A stretch of 6,736 nt of DNA from Spirochaetaceae bacterium (GCA_026710565.1 JAPOQV010000016.1:1-6736); one strand, 5' to 3'; shown: positions 1 to 6,736, counted from the stretch's first letter. The notes: generated from the letters alone by a model not told the origin. A program made the numbers and translations.

Positions 1-3000
1 AGCCCCTACGCGACGGGCGGCGGTGGTGTGACCTTCGAGCGGAAGGTGGCGGTGCAGTACCTCGTTCGTCTGCTCGTCGGCGATGGAGCCGTTGAGCTCG
101 GCGATGGCCGACGCGTCGTGAGCGTCGCGTTCCAGCAGGCGCCTGAGCACCCGGTCGACGATCTCGTGGTGAGCGCCGCTTGCTCCGACGAGCGAGAGCC
201 ATCGCGGGTGCTTGCGGTCGCGGTTCGGCGTGCGCCGGAGCTCGTGGCGAGCGACGAATCGACGCGGAAGCTCCTCCGGGCATTCGTCGATGCCGTCGGC
301 AAGGCGCCGGCGGACGGACCGGAACACCGCTGGTGCCTCGTGGTCGCGGGGTCGCAGCCGCACGCCAAGCAGCTCGCCGAGTTGGCCGCCCTCGCCGCGA
401 CCCAGATGGACGCGCCTGGCTTCTTCGACCTCATCCGCACGCCGGGCAAGTTCGATGCCGGTGTTCGCGGCAGGCTCGACCAGATCGAGAAGCTCGTGCA
501 ACGCGCGCTCGATGACCTCGGCCGAGCCGATACCGACGCGGCCGACGCGGTACAGGTCCAGCAACACGTGTGGCGGTTGCTGGCGGGGCTCTCGGTCTTG
601 ATGCCGCGACTCGAGGCGCCCGATGAAGCGGACTGGGCGGACGTCGCCAACAGTCTCATTCCGGTCGCGCGAGACTCCGATCTCGCAGCCGCGTCACGAC
701 TTCGCGATCGACTCGTCACCCTTGCAGCCGAGTACTCGCCGAAGTCCGCACGGGTGGACCTCACGGTCCTGCGACGTGACGCGCACAACGTCCTCGATCC
801 GACGGCGAGGCGCCACCGGCAAGGTTGGCAGGCTCTCGACCATCTTCATCGCAGGGCGCTTGCATCTGTGCGCGACGAGATCAAGGAGATTGACGGCGAC
901 CGCCGCCTGCGCCTCGACCGCAACGCTGCTGCGGCGGCTCTGGCCGAGACGGTGGCCGGCGCGGCGGCGGTGGTCGTGGGGGGGCAGTCCGGCGTCGGCA
1001 AGAGCGCGCTTGCCCTGGGTCTTCCGGGTACGGACGCGGCGGACGCCGACGGCGTGCAGGCGTTGTGCATCGACCTGCGCCATGTCCACCAGCTGACGGT
1101 CGAGTTCGAGAAGACTCTGGGGTGCCCGCTTTCGACGCTGCTGTGCGAACTGAGTGCTCCCCAACGCTTGCTGGTCATCGACGGCGCGGACGCCGTCGCC
1201 GAGGGCCGCGCCGACGCGTTGCGCTATCTCGTTGACGCGGCGCATGCAAGCGAAGTGAAGGTGGTCGCCGTCGCGTCGGTCGACAACAGGCAGGTTGTTC
1301 GGGACACGCTCGCCGACCGCTTCGGCGCCGACGTCAAGGAGCATGCCGTCGCCCCGCTGACCGACACCGAGATCAACGAGATCGTCAAGATCTTCGGGGA
1401 GCTGGCCAAACTCGGCGCCGACCCGCGATCTCGCGAACTACTTCGTCGGCTCGTCGTGGTCGACCTGCTCGTTCGTGGCGGCGTCCGCGGCGTTCCGCTG
1501 AGCGATGCAGACGCCATGCGCGAGGTGTGGTCGGGGCTTGTCCGTCGGCGCGGGATGTCCGATAGAGGGTCCCCCGATGCCCGGGATTCGGTACTCCTTC
1601 GGCTGGCGGCCCTGGCGCTCGACGATGTCGGCAACATAGTGAGGCTCGACGCCGTCCAAGCTCTGGATTCGGCGGCGCTCGCCGGATTACGTCAGGATGG
1701 GTTGCTGAGGGTGCCCGCGGACGACGGGTTCGGCATCGGTCCCGAGTTCGAGCACGACGAGGTGCGCCGCTACGCGGTGGCCCGCCTACTGCTAGTCGGC
1801 AGAGATCCGGCCTCGCGAATCACGAGGGCCGGCGCTCCCCGGTGGTCTCTCGCCGCTGCACGGCTCGCTTGTCAGGCGTTGCTGGCAGAGTCAGACCGGT
1901 CCGCCAATCCGTTGCGTGGGAGGTTCGCTGCTCTGCAGAAGTCATTCGACGCCATCGTCGCCGCCGGCCATGGCCCCCGCTGGGGCGACGTGCCCGGCGA
2001 GGCGATGTTGAGGCTCGGGAACCCCGACCCCGTGCTCCGCGAGGCTTGGCCCGTGCTGCAAGCCGACGACGCGGCGGGGTTACGCCGGCTCGGCCGCTTG
2101 GTCGATCAGCGCCTACGCACCGACGGCATCGTCGACATCGTCGCCGTGGAGCCGGTCATCACGCTCTTGCTCGAGGACGCCGTTCCGTGGCGGTGCGGTG
2201 AGCATGCGCAGCGTCTGCTGCGGGACTGGTTGCGAGCCCATGTCATCGCCGAAACCCCGGATAAGCACCCGCTACGAGTGCTGCTTCGCCAGCGCCTGGT
2301 TGACGCGTGTTCAGCGGCAGAGCGCCGGTTTGCCGAGGAGCGGAAGGCTGTCGTTGCCGCCCGTGCCGGGCGAACCCCAGAGGATTTGGCAGAGGAGCGG
2401 CGGCCCGAGGAGAGCCATCGTTGGCTCATGTCCGAGATTGGCTCCGGCAGCCGACGACGCCGACAGCGACCCGAAATCCCTCCGGAGATCACAGACGAGA
2501 GCGTCATTGAGCTTTTTGCGCTGCTTGGCCCGGACATCGGCGAAGACGGCGAAGCGATTCTTCGCCGAGTCGCGCGGGACGCACCCGAGAGGCTCGCACC
2601 CTCGGTGGAGGAACTGCTGACCGGCTCCGCCCTTGCCGGCAACCGACGCGGGCTTCTGGCTGCACTGACCGAAGCGTACTACCTCGACGACGAGGCCGAC
2701 GGCTCTGGTGCCTTCGAGGAGGGGATCCGCGGGCACCATGCTCGACATCTCGGCTTCGCAGCGCTGGCCGCCTGGCATCTCGGGCCGTTCGTGCCGCTGT
2801 TCCAGACCGATTTACCCAACGGCGTCGCAGTGCTCAACCGCCTACTCAACCACGCGGCATGCATCCGCGCGCGCACTCTCGCCGGTCTTCACCGGGCAGG
2901 CCCGCCGCCGCAAGACGACGACGTTGGCCCGTATCAAACGGAGCTCACGATCACCGGCACACGCCAAGTCTACATCGGCGACGAGCACGTCTGGCGTTGG

Positions 3001-5142
3001 TACCGTGGCACGGCAGTCGGACCATACCCATGCTTCAGTGCACTACAGGCGCTGGAACGCGTGTGTGACCAACACATCAAGCGCGACTTTCCGATCGCGC
3101 GCCTACTTGCGATACTGCTCCGTGACTGTCGGAATCTGGCCATGGTTGGCCTCGTAGTGGGGCTTCTGACGCGCCATCTCGAGGACTCAGGCCGTTCCCT
3201 CGATCCGTTCCTGGTTGAGCCGTTTATCTGGCGCCAGGAATTCGCGCGGATCGTACATGAAGGCCGTATGTTTGCTGCCGACTCAGAAGGACTTGTGGCC
3301 TCGGAACGCCGCTCTTGGTCGCTTCGGAACGCCGCGATGTTCATGGTCCTTAATGCTGACGAAGACCGCGTGGCAGAGCTGCGCGAACTCGGCGCCCAAC
3401 TCGTATCAAACGCGCGGCGACACTTCGAATCGACACGCCGTGACGAATCACCCAGATTAGCCGTTAATGTAGATGATTCGGTTCCGCAGGAGTTGGCGGC
3501 GGTGCGTGCTTGGGCAAGCTGCCTGGACCGCGCCACCTACCGCGTGTGGAAGGGTTCAGATGGTCTGTACGTCCAGCCCGCCCCGCCGGAGGACGTCGTT
3601 CAGGAACTCCAGCACGGCAAGGAGCATCGGGAATCGGTGCAACAAGCCGCTCGATTGGTCCTTCGCTACGGCGTCCGACCCGGGAGGGCCGGCCCTCAAG
3701 CCATCGACCGCGAGCAGCTCGAGGCTGACATAGCTCTTGCCCGTACACTGGTCGACGATGCACGATCGTCCACCGCCGACGGTTCTTGGGACGCGCCTGC
3801 CTTGGTGGCCGCAGCGGCCCTCGAAGCACGACTCGTGAACGGTATTGATGTCCCAATGGACGCACTGTCCTTCGCTGCGGACACCCTGCTTCTGATCGCG
3901 GAATACGAGGCCCCCCCCCGGCCGTTCGATTTCCAAGAGACCTTCTTTGAGGAGGGTGCGGACCGGAGCGCCGCACGAGCATTGCCTTTGTTGCTCCTTC
4001 CCGTCGCCACGGCACTGCGAACCGTCGCGGGTAGAGGCAACGAGGCTACGACGTTTGACCGCGCGGCACGTGCCTGCCTCAGGCTCGGGAGAACTGTCCC
4101 GAATGAAGTGCGGCTGCACCTCGCACGTGGGCTGGATCACTTGTGGCATACGCCGTGTGCGGAGGTGGGCTCATGCCACCACGAGCTAGGGCTGCAGATC
4201 GCCACCGAGAGCATGCGTGACTGCGTACTGGGGTGTTGGGAACCGGACATCGGAGGACGCCGTCTCGTAGAGCTGGAAGAGCCGCTCGGTCACTCGATAG
4301 GGAACGTGGAGGGAGACTCCATTTTGCCGTCGCGGCTCGACGCAGCAATACGGACACTCGCGCCTGCGTCCGTCGCCGATATCTGCGTGTCGGCGCCAGC
4401 GCGAGCCTTGCTTTTCGCTCTCCTTGCGGCTCAGCGACGGGCGCTGCTATGTGGCGAGCGGGACGACAGGGACCGTCGAGGCTCCCATACACTCGTGAGT
4501 GCTCGAGCGCTGTTGACGCTCGCTGAAAACGGCGACGATAGTGCGATATACGAACATGTCGCTGCGTATGCCGACAGCTCCGCCTTGTTGGGTACCTTGC
4601 TGCGCACCCTGTCAGCGGTGGCGGAGGAAACGCCAACGCAGGCCCGCACGGCAGGCCGCATTTGGCCCGGGCTCATGCACCACCTACTTGAGTCGGGAGT
4701 GAAGGAGAAGGCGCTATTTCGAGATCACCACCACGGCGTTAGGACGCTCGCCGCCCTCATCCCGAACGCGGCGCCGGAGAACTGGTACCTCTACCGCGAA
4801 CTCCGAGCGAAACCAATCCCATGGTGGCAACCGCTGGCGTGGCGTGCCGCGATCGAGGCATGGCTGGAGCCTGCGGCCGGTAGACCGCAATGTGTCGACC
4901 AGTTGGTCAGTTTTCTCGACCCTCTGCCGGTCGACGACCAAGTCCGTACTGGACTGCCTTGGTTGGTGGGACTTACACTGGCCGACACCGCGCGAGTCGC
5001 GAGAGGTACGTATCTCCTGCCACAGTGGCTGATAGACACGCGCACTGCCGCTGTCGATGCGAACCTTGAGGCCCTCTGGCAGCAGGTCGTGGATGCTCTG
5101 GTCGTTGAAGGGGTTGGGCAACTGTCGCCCTACTCGGAATAG
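1..5142 (+). CDS. Avs-like STAND NTPase with degenerate Cap4/DUF4297-like N-terminus, 5' partial
   Basis: Likely a cytoplasmic antiphage sensor that couples ligand recognition to ATP-driven assembly. Residues are numbered from the GTG at 28. Residues 1-90 resemble a Cap4/DUF4297 nuclease: a Gly-rich stretch then F3-E4, the acidic HPVDD (41-45), then LAVAVRR (62-68) where Q-x-K is expected. A helical spacer follows to about 300. The NTPase shows Walker A GGQSGVGKS (318-326), Walker B LLVIDGAD (381-388) and VAPLTDTEI (441-449). A winged-helix-like segment ends in FEHDEVRRYA (574-583). A charged linker (765-815, with SRRRRQR at 808-814) leads into a long helical C-terminus with GDEHVWRWYRG (984-994) and a Cys/His cluster (1377-1403). 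The frame is open to base 1 and the GTG interrupts the Gly-rich/FE motif without a clear ribosome site, so the true start lies upstream. TAG TAG ends it. Family and domains are recognised by pattern; the defence role is inferred. No partner gene is visible. Confidence 0.8.
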   Translation, partial: SPYATGGGGVTFERKVAVQYLVRLLVGDGAVELGDGRRVVSVAFQQAPEHPVDDLVVSAACSDEREPSRVLAVAVRRAPELVASDESTRKLLRAFVDAVGKAPADGPEHRWCLVVAGSQPHAKQLAELAALAATQMDAPGFFDLIRTPGKFDAGVRGRLDQIEKLVQRALDDLGRADTDAADAVQVQQHVWRLLAGLSVLMPRLEAPDEADWADVANSLIPVARDSDLAAASRLRDRLVTLAAEYSPKSARVDLTVLRRDAHNVLDPTARRHRQGWQALDHLHRRALASVRDEIKEIDGDRRLRLDRNAAAAALAETVAGAAAVVVGGQSGVGKSALALGLPGTDAADADGVQALCIDLRHVHQLTVEFEKTLGCPLSTLLCELSAPQRLLVIDGADAVAEGRADALRYLVDAAHASEVKVVAVASVDNRQVVRDTLADRFGADVKEHAVAPLTDTEINEIVKIFGELAKLGADPRSRELLRRLVVVDLLVRGGVRGVPLSDADAMREVWSGLVRRRGMSDRGSPDARDSVLLRLAALALDDVGNIVRLDAVQALDSAALAGLRQDGLLRVPADDGFGIGPEFEHDEVRRYAVARLLLVGRDPASRITRAGAPRWSLAAARLACQALLAESDRSANPLRGRFAALQKSFDAIVAAGHGPRWGDVPGEAMLRLGNPDPVLREAWPVLQADDAAGLRRLGRLVDQRLRTDGIVDIVAVEPVITLLLEDAVPWRCGEHAQRLLRDWLRAHVIAETPDKHPLRVLLRQRLVDACSAAERRFAEERKAVVAARAGRTPEDLAEERRPEESHRWLMSEIGSGSRRRRQRPEIPPEITDESVIELFALLGPDIGEDGEAILRRVARDAPERLAPSVEELLTGSALAGNRRGLLAALTEAYYLDDEADGSGAFEEGIRGHHARHLGFAALAAWHLGPFVPLFQTDLPNGVAVLNRLLNHAACIRARTLAGLHRAGPPPQDDDVGPYQTELTITGTRQVYIGDEHVWRWYRGTAVGPYPCFSALQALERVCDQHIKRDFPIARLLAILLRDCRNLAMVGLVVGLLTRHLEDSGRSLDPFLVEPFIWRQEFARIVHEGRMFAADSEGLVASERRSWSLRNAAMFMVLNADEDRVAELRELGAQLVSNARRHFESTRRDESPRLAVNVDDSVPQELAAVRAWASCLDRATYRVWKGSDGLYVQPAPPEDVVQELQHGKEHRESVQQAARLVLRYGVRPGRAGPQAIDREQLEADIALARTLVDDARSSTADGSWDAPALVAAAALEARLVNGIDVPMDALSFAADTLLLIAEYEAPPRPFDFQETFFEEGADRSAARALPLLLLPVATALRTVAGRGNEATTFDRAARACLRLGRTVPNEVRLHLARGLDHLWHTPCAEVGSCHHELGLQIATESMRDCVLGCWEPDIGGRRLVELEEPLGHSIGNVEGDSILPSRLDAAIRTLAPASVADICVSAPARALLFALLAAQRRALLCGERDDRDRRGSHTLVSARALLTLAENGDDSAIYEHVAAYADSSALLGTLLRTLSAVAEETPTQARTAGRIWPGLMHHLLESGVKEKALFRDHHHGVRTLAALIPNAAPENWYLYRELRAKPIPWWQPLAWRAAIEAWLEPAAGRPQCVDQLVSFLDPLPVDDQVRTGLPWLVGLTLADTARVARGTYLLPQWLIDTRTAAVDANLEALWQQVVDALVVEGVGQLSPYSE
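3911..3919 (+). repeat. C9 homopolymer inside the NTPase gene
   Basis: Nine consecutive C residues fall within codons 1295-1298 (Ala-Pro-Pro-Arg) of the large gene. The reading frame is intact as given. A gain or loss of one base would truncate the protein and remove about 400 C-terminal residues. Tracts of this length can slip during replication or be misread in sequencing. Whether this one varies cannot be seen from a single sequence. Confidence 0.6.
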
Positions 5143-5465
5143 TAGTGCCAAGATGCGGAGGTGGGCACCTGGCCGGACGAGGAGGTCGTGGAAGGCGGGT
5201 ACAGGGAGGAACTGGCGGGATCGTGTGGACGGCGAGGGTGGTGGCATCAAGATGGGAGCAGGATTGACTGTCGGCCGCGGAGGTGACCATCGCGTATCGC
5301 GTGTGGACGTTCTCGACAGATGGAATCGGGGAACATCCGCGATCAACTGAGGAAGATGGTTCTGGGCGATTCCGGCTGGCGTCGCGGCTCATGCGGGCGT
5401 GGCTCTTACGCCAAGCGCTACCCGTGTCGGTCGCGGTAGGTGTCGCTCGGGCTTGGGCCGATGGC
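5143..5465. other. Convergent intergenic region, no supported gene
   Basis: This 323-base stretch separates the stop of the large + strand gene from the stop of the - strand anchor gene. It opens with a second in-frame TAG. Frames here are short, Arg/Pro/Gly-rich and without recognisable motifs. I see only weak inverted repeats: AGGT/ACCT at 5159-5170 and CTACC/GGTAG at 5418-5439. Neither has a T-tract, so no terminator is called, although a bidirectional terminator would be expected between convergent genes. No tRNA, insertion-sequence ends or array was found. Confidence 0.6.
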
Positions 5466-6047
5466 TCACGGAACGCTGGGCACCGGATCCCCCCGCAGGT
5501 CGGTCAGGTCGTGGTACCCCGAGGCGCGGGAACGCCCCTCATGGGCGTTGGTGTAGAAGCCCGCGGTGTGCAGGGTGATGGTGATCTCCTCGGTGCCGGT
5601 GTTCTCCCAGTACCAGCCGTGGATGCCGGTGAACGGGGCGGTGTACGCGCCGTAGCCCTCCTCGAGGTCGCGGGCGTCGAAGCTCTCGGCGTAGCCGGCG
5701 GGGGCGCCGTCGGGCGCGGCGTGGAAGTTGTACTCCACCGGCCCGCTCGCGTTCCAGGTGAAGAGCATGGTGCTGCCCTCCTCGAGCCGGTAGAAGTACT
5801 CGACCCACTCGGCCGGATACAGGCTCAGCTCGGCCTGGTCGACGCGGTACTCGCCCTCCGCGGGGCTGATGGGCTGGGCCTGGCCGAGGGCCAGCAGGCC
5901 GAACAGCCGGCCGGTGCCGAGGGGGTCGACCGCGTACTCGGCCGGCAGGATGGCGCCGAAGAGCACCGCGGCGGCGGTGAGCAGGGCGCCGCCGGCGGTG
6001 ACGAGGATCTTGCGGCGCGAGGGCGGCGGCGGAAGAACGTCGGTCAT
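5466..6047 (-). CDS. Transmembrane anchor protein, single-pass, periplasmic/extracellular domain
   Basis: A 193-residue protein with an N-terminal proline run (6-9), a positive cluster S-R-R-K (10-13) and one hydrophobic segment (about 14-34) ending in LPAEY (34-38). The basic residues before the segment predict a cytoplasmic N-terminus and an exported C-terminal domain. That domain carries aromatic and Gly motifs: LFTWNASG (95-102), YNFHA (106-110), YTAPFTGIHGWYWEN (135-149) and ITITLHTAGFY (155-165). I recognise the pattern (LPAEY-x-hDP-x-G-x-GR, then ApF-x-G-x-HGW-x-W) from proteins annotated as 'transmembrane anchor protein', which often sit beside HupE/UreJ-family and metal-efflux genes. 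The molecular role is unknown. It lies downstream of the HupE-like gene on the same strand, probably in one operon. No canonical Shine-Dalgarno precedes the ATG; the stop of a 32-codon mini-ORF lies 16 bases upstream, so translational coupling is possible. Confidence 0.8.
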   Translation of the reverse strand: MTDVLPPPPSRRKILVTAGGALLTAAAVLFGAILPAEYAVDPLGTGRLFGLLALGQAQPISPAEGEYRVDQAELSLYPAEWVEYFYRLEEGSTMLFTWNASGPVEYNFHAAPDGAPAGYAESFDARDLEEGYGAYTAPFTGIHGWYWENTGTEEITITLHTAGFYTNAHEGRSRASGYHDLTDLRGDPVPSVP

Positions 6048-6059
6048 GGCGGCACCCGT
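5939..6059 (-). repeat. Tandem duplication, downstream copy (start of anchor gene)
   Basis: This copy runs from ACGGGTGCCGCC just before the anchor ATG to CTGCCGGCCG at the end of its membrane segment. It matches the adjacent copy at 6069-6175, including an exact 20-base core coding for R-R-K-I-L-V and the first bases of Thr. It has 15 more coding bases than the other copy, in whole codons: one Leu codon and four codons of the hydrophobic segment. Confidence 0.75.
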
Positions 6060-6063
6060 GCGG

Positions 6064-6162
6064 CTAAGCGGCCGGCAGGACGGTCCGGAGCAGTGCCGCG
6101 GCGGCGCTGCCGGTGGTGACGAGGATCTTGCGGCGGGACGGCGGCGGCGGAACGTCGATCAT
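6064..6162 (-). CDS. 32-residue mini-ORF, truncated duplicate of the anchor protein N-terminus
   Basis: The ORF runs from ATG at 6162 to TAG at 6064. It begins MIDVPPPPSRRKILVTTG, against MTDVLPPPPSRRKILVTAG in the downstream anchor protein. It then continues through a short hydrophobic stretch and ends VLPAA where the anchor reads ILPAE. The ORF therefore holds only the cytoplasmic tip and the membrane segment, shortened by four residues and containing an Arg. It starts 28 bases after the HupE-like gene stops and ends 16 bases before the anchor gene starts. It may be a translated membrane micropeptide or leader that feeds ribosomes to the anchor gene, or simply a remnant of a duplication. 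The reading frame and homology are directly visible; expression is not. Confidence 0.45.
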   Translation of the reverse strand: MIDVPPPPSRRKILVTTGSAAAALLRTVLPAA

Positions 6163-6175
6163 GGCGGAAACCCGT
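6069..6175 (-). repeat. Tandem duplication, upstream copy (mini-ORF)
   Basis: This copy runs from ACGGGTTTCCGCC before the mini-ORF ATG to CTGCCGGCCG, where similarity to the downstream copy stops and TAG follows three bases later. Substitutions and in-frame indels show the copies have diverged, so a recent copying event or an assembly artefact is unlikely. The shared bases before both ATGs show that the translation-initiation region was duplicated along with the coding part. Confidence 0.75.
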
Positions 6176-6190
6176 CGATCGTCGAGCGGT

Positions 6191-6736
6191 TCACGAGAAC
6201 AGCACGAACCCCACCATCTGGATGCCCGCGAACAGGAAGCCGCCCACCATCAGCGCGGTGTTGGTGGCGAAGCTCCAGCGCGAGAAGCTGGGCCGGTGGC
6301 GCCAGTAGCCGAGCACCGCCACGACCCCGAACAGGGCGAGGATCTGGCCCATCTCGACCCCGACGTTGAAGCTGAGGATGTTGGCCACGAGGCCGTTGTC
6401 CGACACCATGAACTCCTGCAGCTTGGTGGCGAGGCCGAGCCCGTGGAAGAGCCCGAACACGAGGACCGCGATGCGGGTGTCGGGGGCGATGCCGAACACC
6501 CGCCTGAACCCGCCCACGTTCTCGAACCCCTTGTAGACCACCGACAGCCCGATGATGGCGTCGATGACGTAGGCGTTGACGTTGACGTCGGCGAGCACCC
6601 CGTAGAGCAGGGTCAGGCTGTGCCCCAGCGTGAACAGGCTCACGTAGAGCACGACGTCGCGCAGCCGGCGCAGGAAGAAGATGACCCCGACCAGGAACAG
6701 CAGGTGGTCGTAGCCGGTCACCATGTGCTTGGCGCC
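6191..6736 (-). CDS. HupE/UreJ-family integral membrane protein, 5' partial
   Basis: This is the C-terminal membrane domain of a HupE/UreJ-type protein. HupE and UreJ are linked to nickel uptake for hydrogenase or urease, but related membrane domains occur in many other contexts, so the substrate here is unknown. The sequence reads GAKHMVTGYDHLLFLVGV at the window edge, then shows several hydrophobic helices with conserved-looking motifs: TLGHSLTL, VFGLFHGLGLA and FNVGVEMGQ. His and Asp in the GYDHLLFL motif, and His in GHS and FHG, are plausible metal ligands. An ATG at 6724 would give 177 residues, but the frame is open to base 6736 and the preceding G-x-x-H belongs to the family motif. That Met is therefore probably internal and the start lies outside the window. 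The gene ends in TGA, 28 bases before the mini-ORF, in apparent operon with the anchor protein. Confidence 0.82.
   Translation of the reverse strand, partial: GAKHMVTGYDHLLFLVGVIFFLRRLRDVVLYVSLFTLGHSLTLLYGVLADVNVNAYVIDAIIGLSVVYKGFENVGGFRRVFGIAPDTRIAVLVFGLFHGLGLATKLQEFMVSDNGLVANILSFNVGVEMGQILALFGVVAVLGYWRHRPSFSRWSFATNTALMVGGFLFAGIQMVGFVLFS

Noticed and set aside
6..788. - strand open frame, 260 codons at the window start
   Set aside because: Ser/Arg/Thr/Ala-rich composition is typical of a shadow frame opposite a high-GC gene; the + strand protein there has recognisable motifs.
3464..4149. Overlapping - strand open frames of 183 and 197 codons
   Set aside because: Both are antisense to the continuous helical C-terminal region of the large protein, with no family features.
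5159..5170. Short inverted repeat after the large gene as a terminator
   Set aside because: The stem is only 4-5 base pairs and no T-tract follows; too weak to call.
4714..5346. - strand open frame, 210 codons, extending into the intergenic region
   Set aside because: Mostly antisense to the end of the large gene. The part beyond it is Pro/Arg/Ser-rich with no recognisable motif or ribosome site.
5418..5439. CTACC/GGTAG inverted repeat between the convergent genes
   Set aside because: Five base pairs with a 12-base loop and no T-tract on either strand; expected by chance in GC-rich DNA.
5283..6119. Long + strand open frame, 278 codons
   Set aside because: Lies antisense to the anchor gene, rich in Gly/Val/Ala/Arg without motifs, and explained by the GC-rich third positions of the - strand gene.
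6191..6724. ATG at 6724 as the true start of the HupE/UreJ-like gene
   Set aside because: The frame continues to the window edge and G-x-x-H before this Met is part of the membrane-domain motif, so the gene is treated as 5' partial.

Overview
This is a high-GC bacterial window holding two unrelated blocks that face each other. Both outer genes run off the window edges. No 16S or other clear lineage marker is present. GC-rich third positions, GTG/ATG starts and the gene types suggest a high-GC bacterium, such as an actinobacterium or a proteobacterium. I cannot assign it further.

Left block (1-5142, + strand): one very large gene with about 1713 codons visible and its 5' end cut off. It encodes a multidomain STAND-type NTPase. 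The parts in order are an N-terminal region resembling the Cap4/DUF4297 restriction-endonuclease-like domain, a helical spacer, a P-loop NTPase with clear Walker A and Walker B motifs, a winged-helix-like region, and about 1100 residues of mostly alpha-helical C-terminal sequence. This is the layout of Avs-type antiphage sensors (Avs2/Avs3-like: nuclease, STAND, helical sensor). The most notable feature is that the position where such nucleases carry a Q/E-x-K catalytic motif reads A-V-R-R here. The effector is therefore either inactivated or works differently. The C-terminal half also has a Trp/Tyr-rich motif and a Cys/His cluster worth testing as sensor or structural elements.

Middle (5143-5465): 323 bases between convergent genes. 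I see no supportable gene, RNA or strong terminator there.

Right block (5466-6736, - strand): the C-terminal part of a HupE/UreJ-family membrane protein, followed on the same strand by a 193-residue single-pass 'transmembrane anchor' protein. Between them lies a diverged tandem copy of the start of the anchor gene, which forms a 32-codon mini-ORF ending in TAG just upstream of the true start. This looks like a small envelope or metal-related operon. Its codon third positions are much more GC-rich than those in the large NTPase gene, which fits the defence-like gene being acquired separately.
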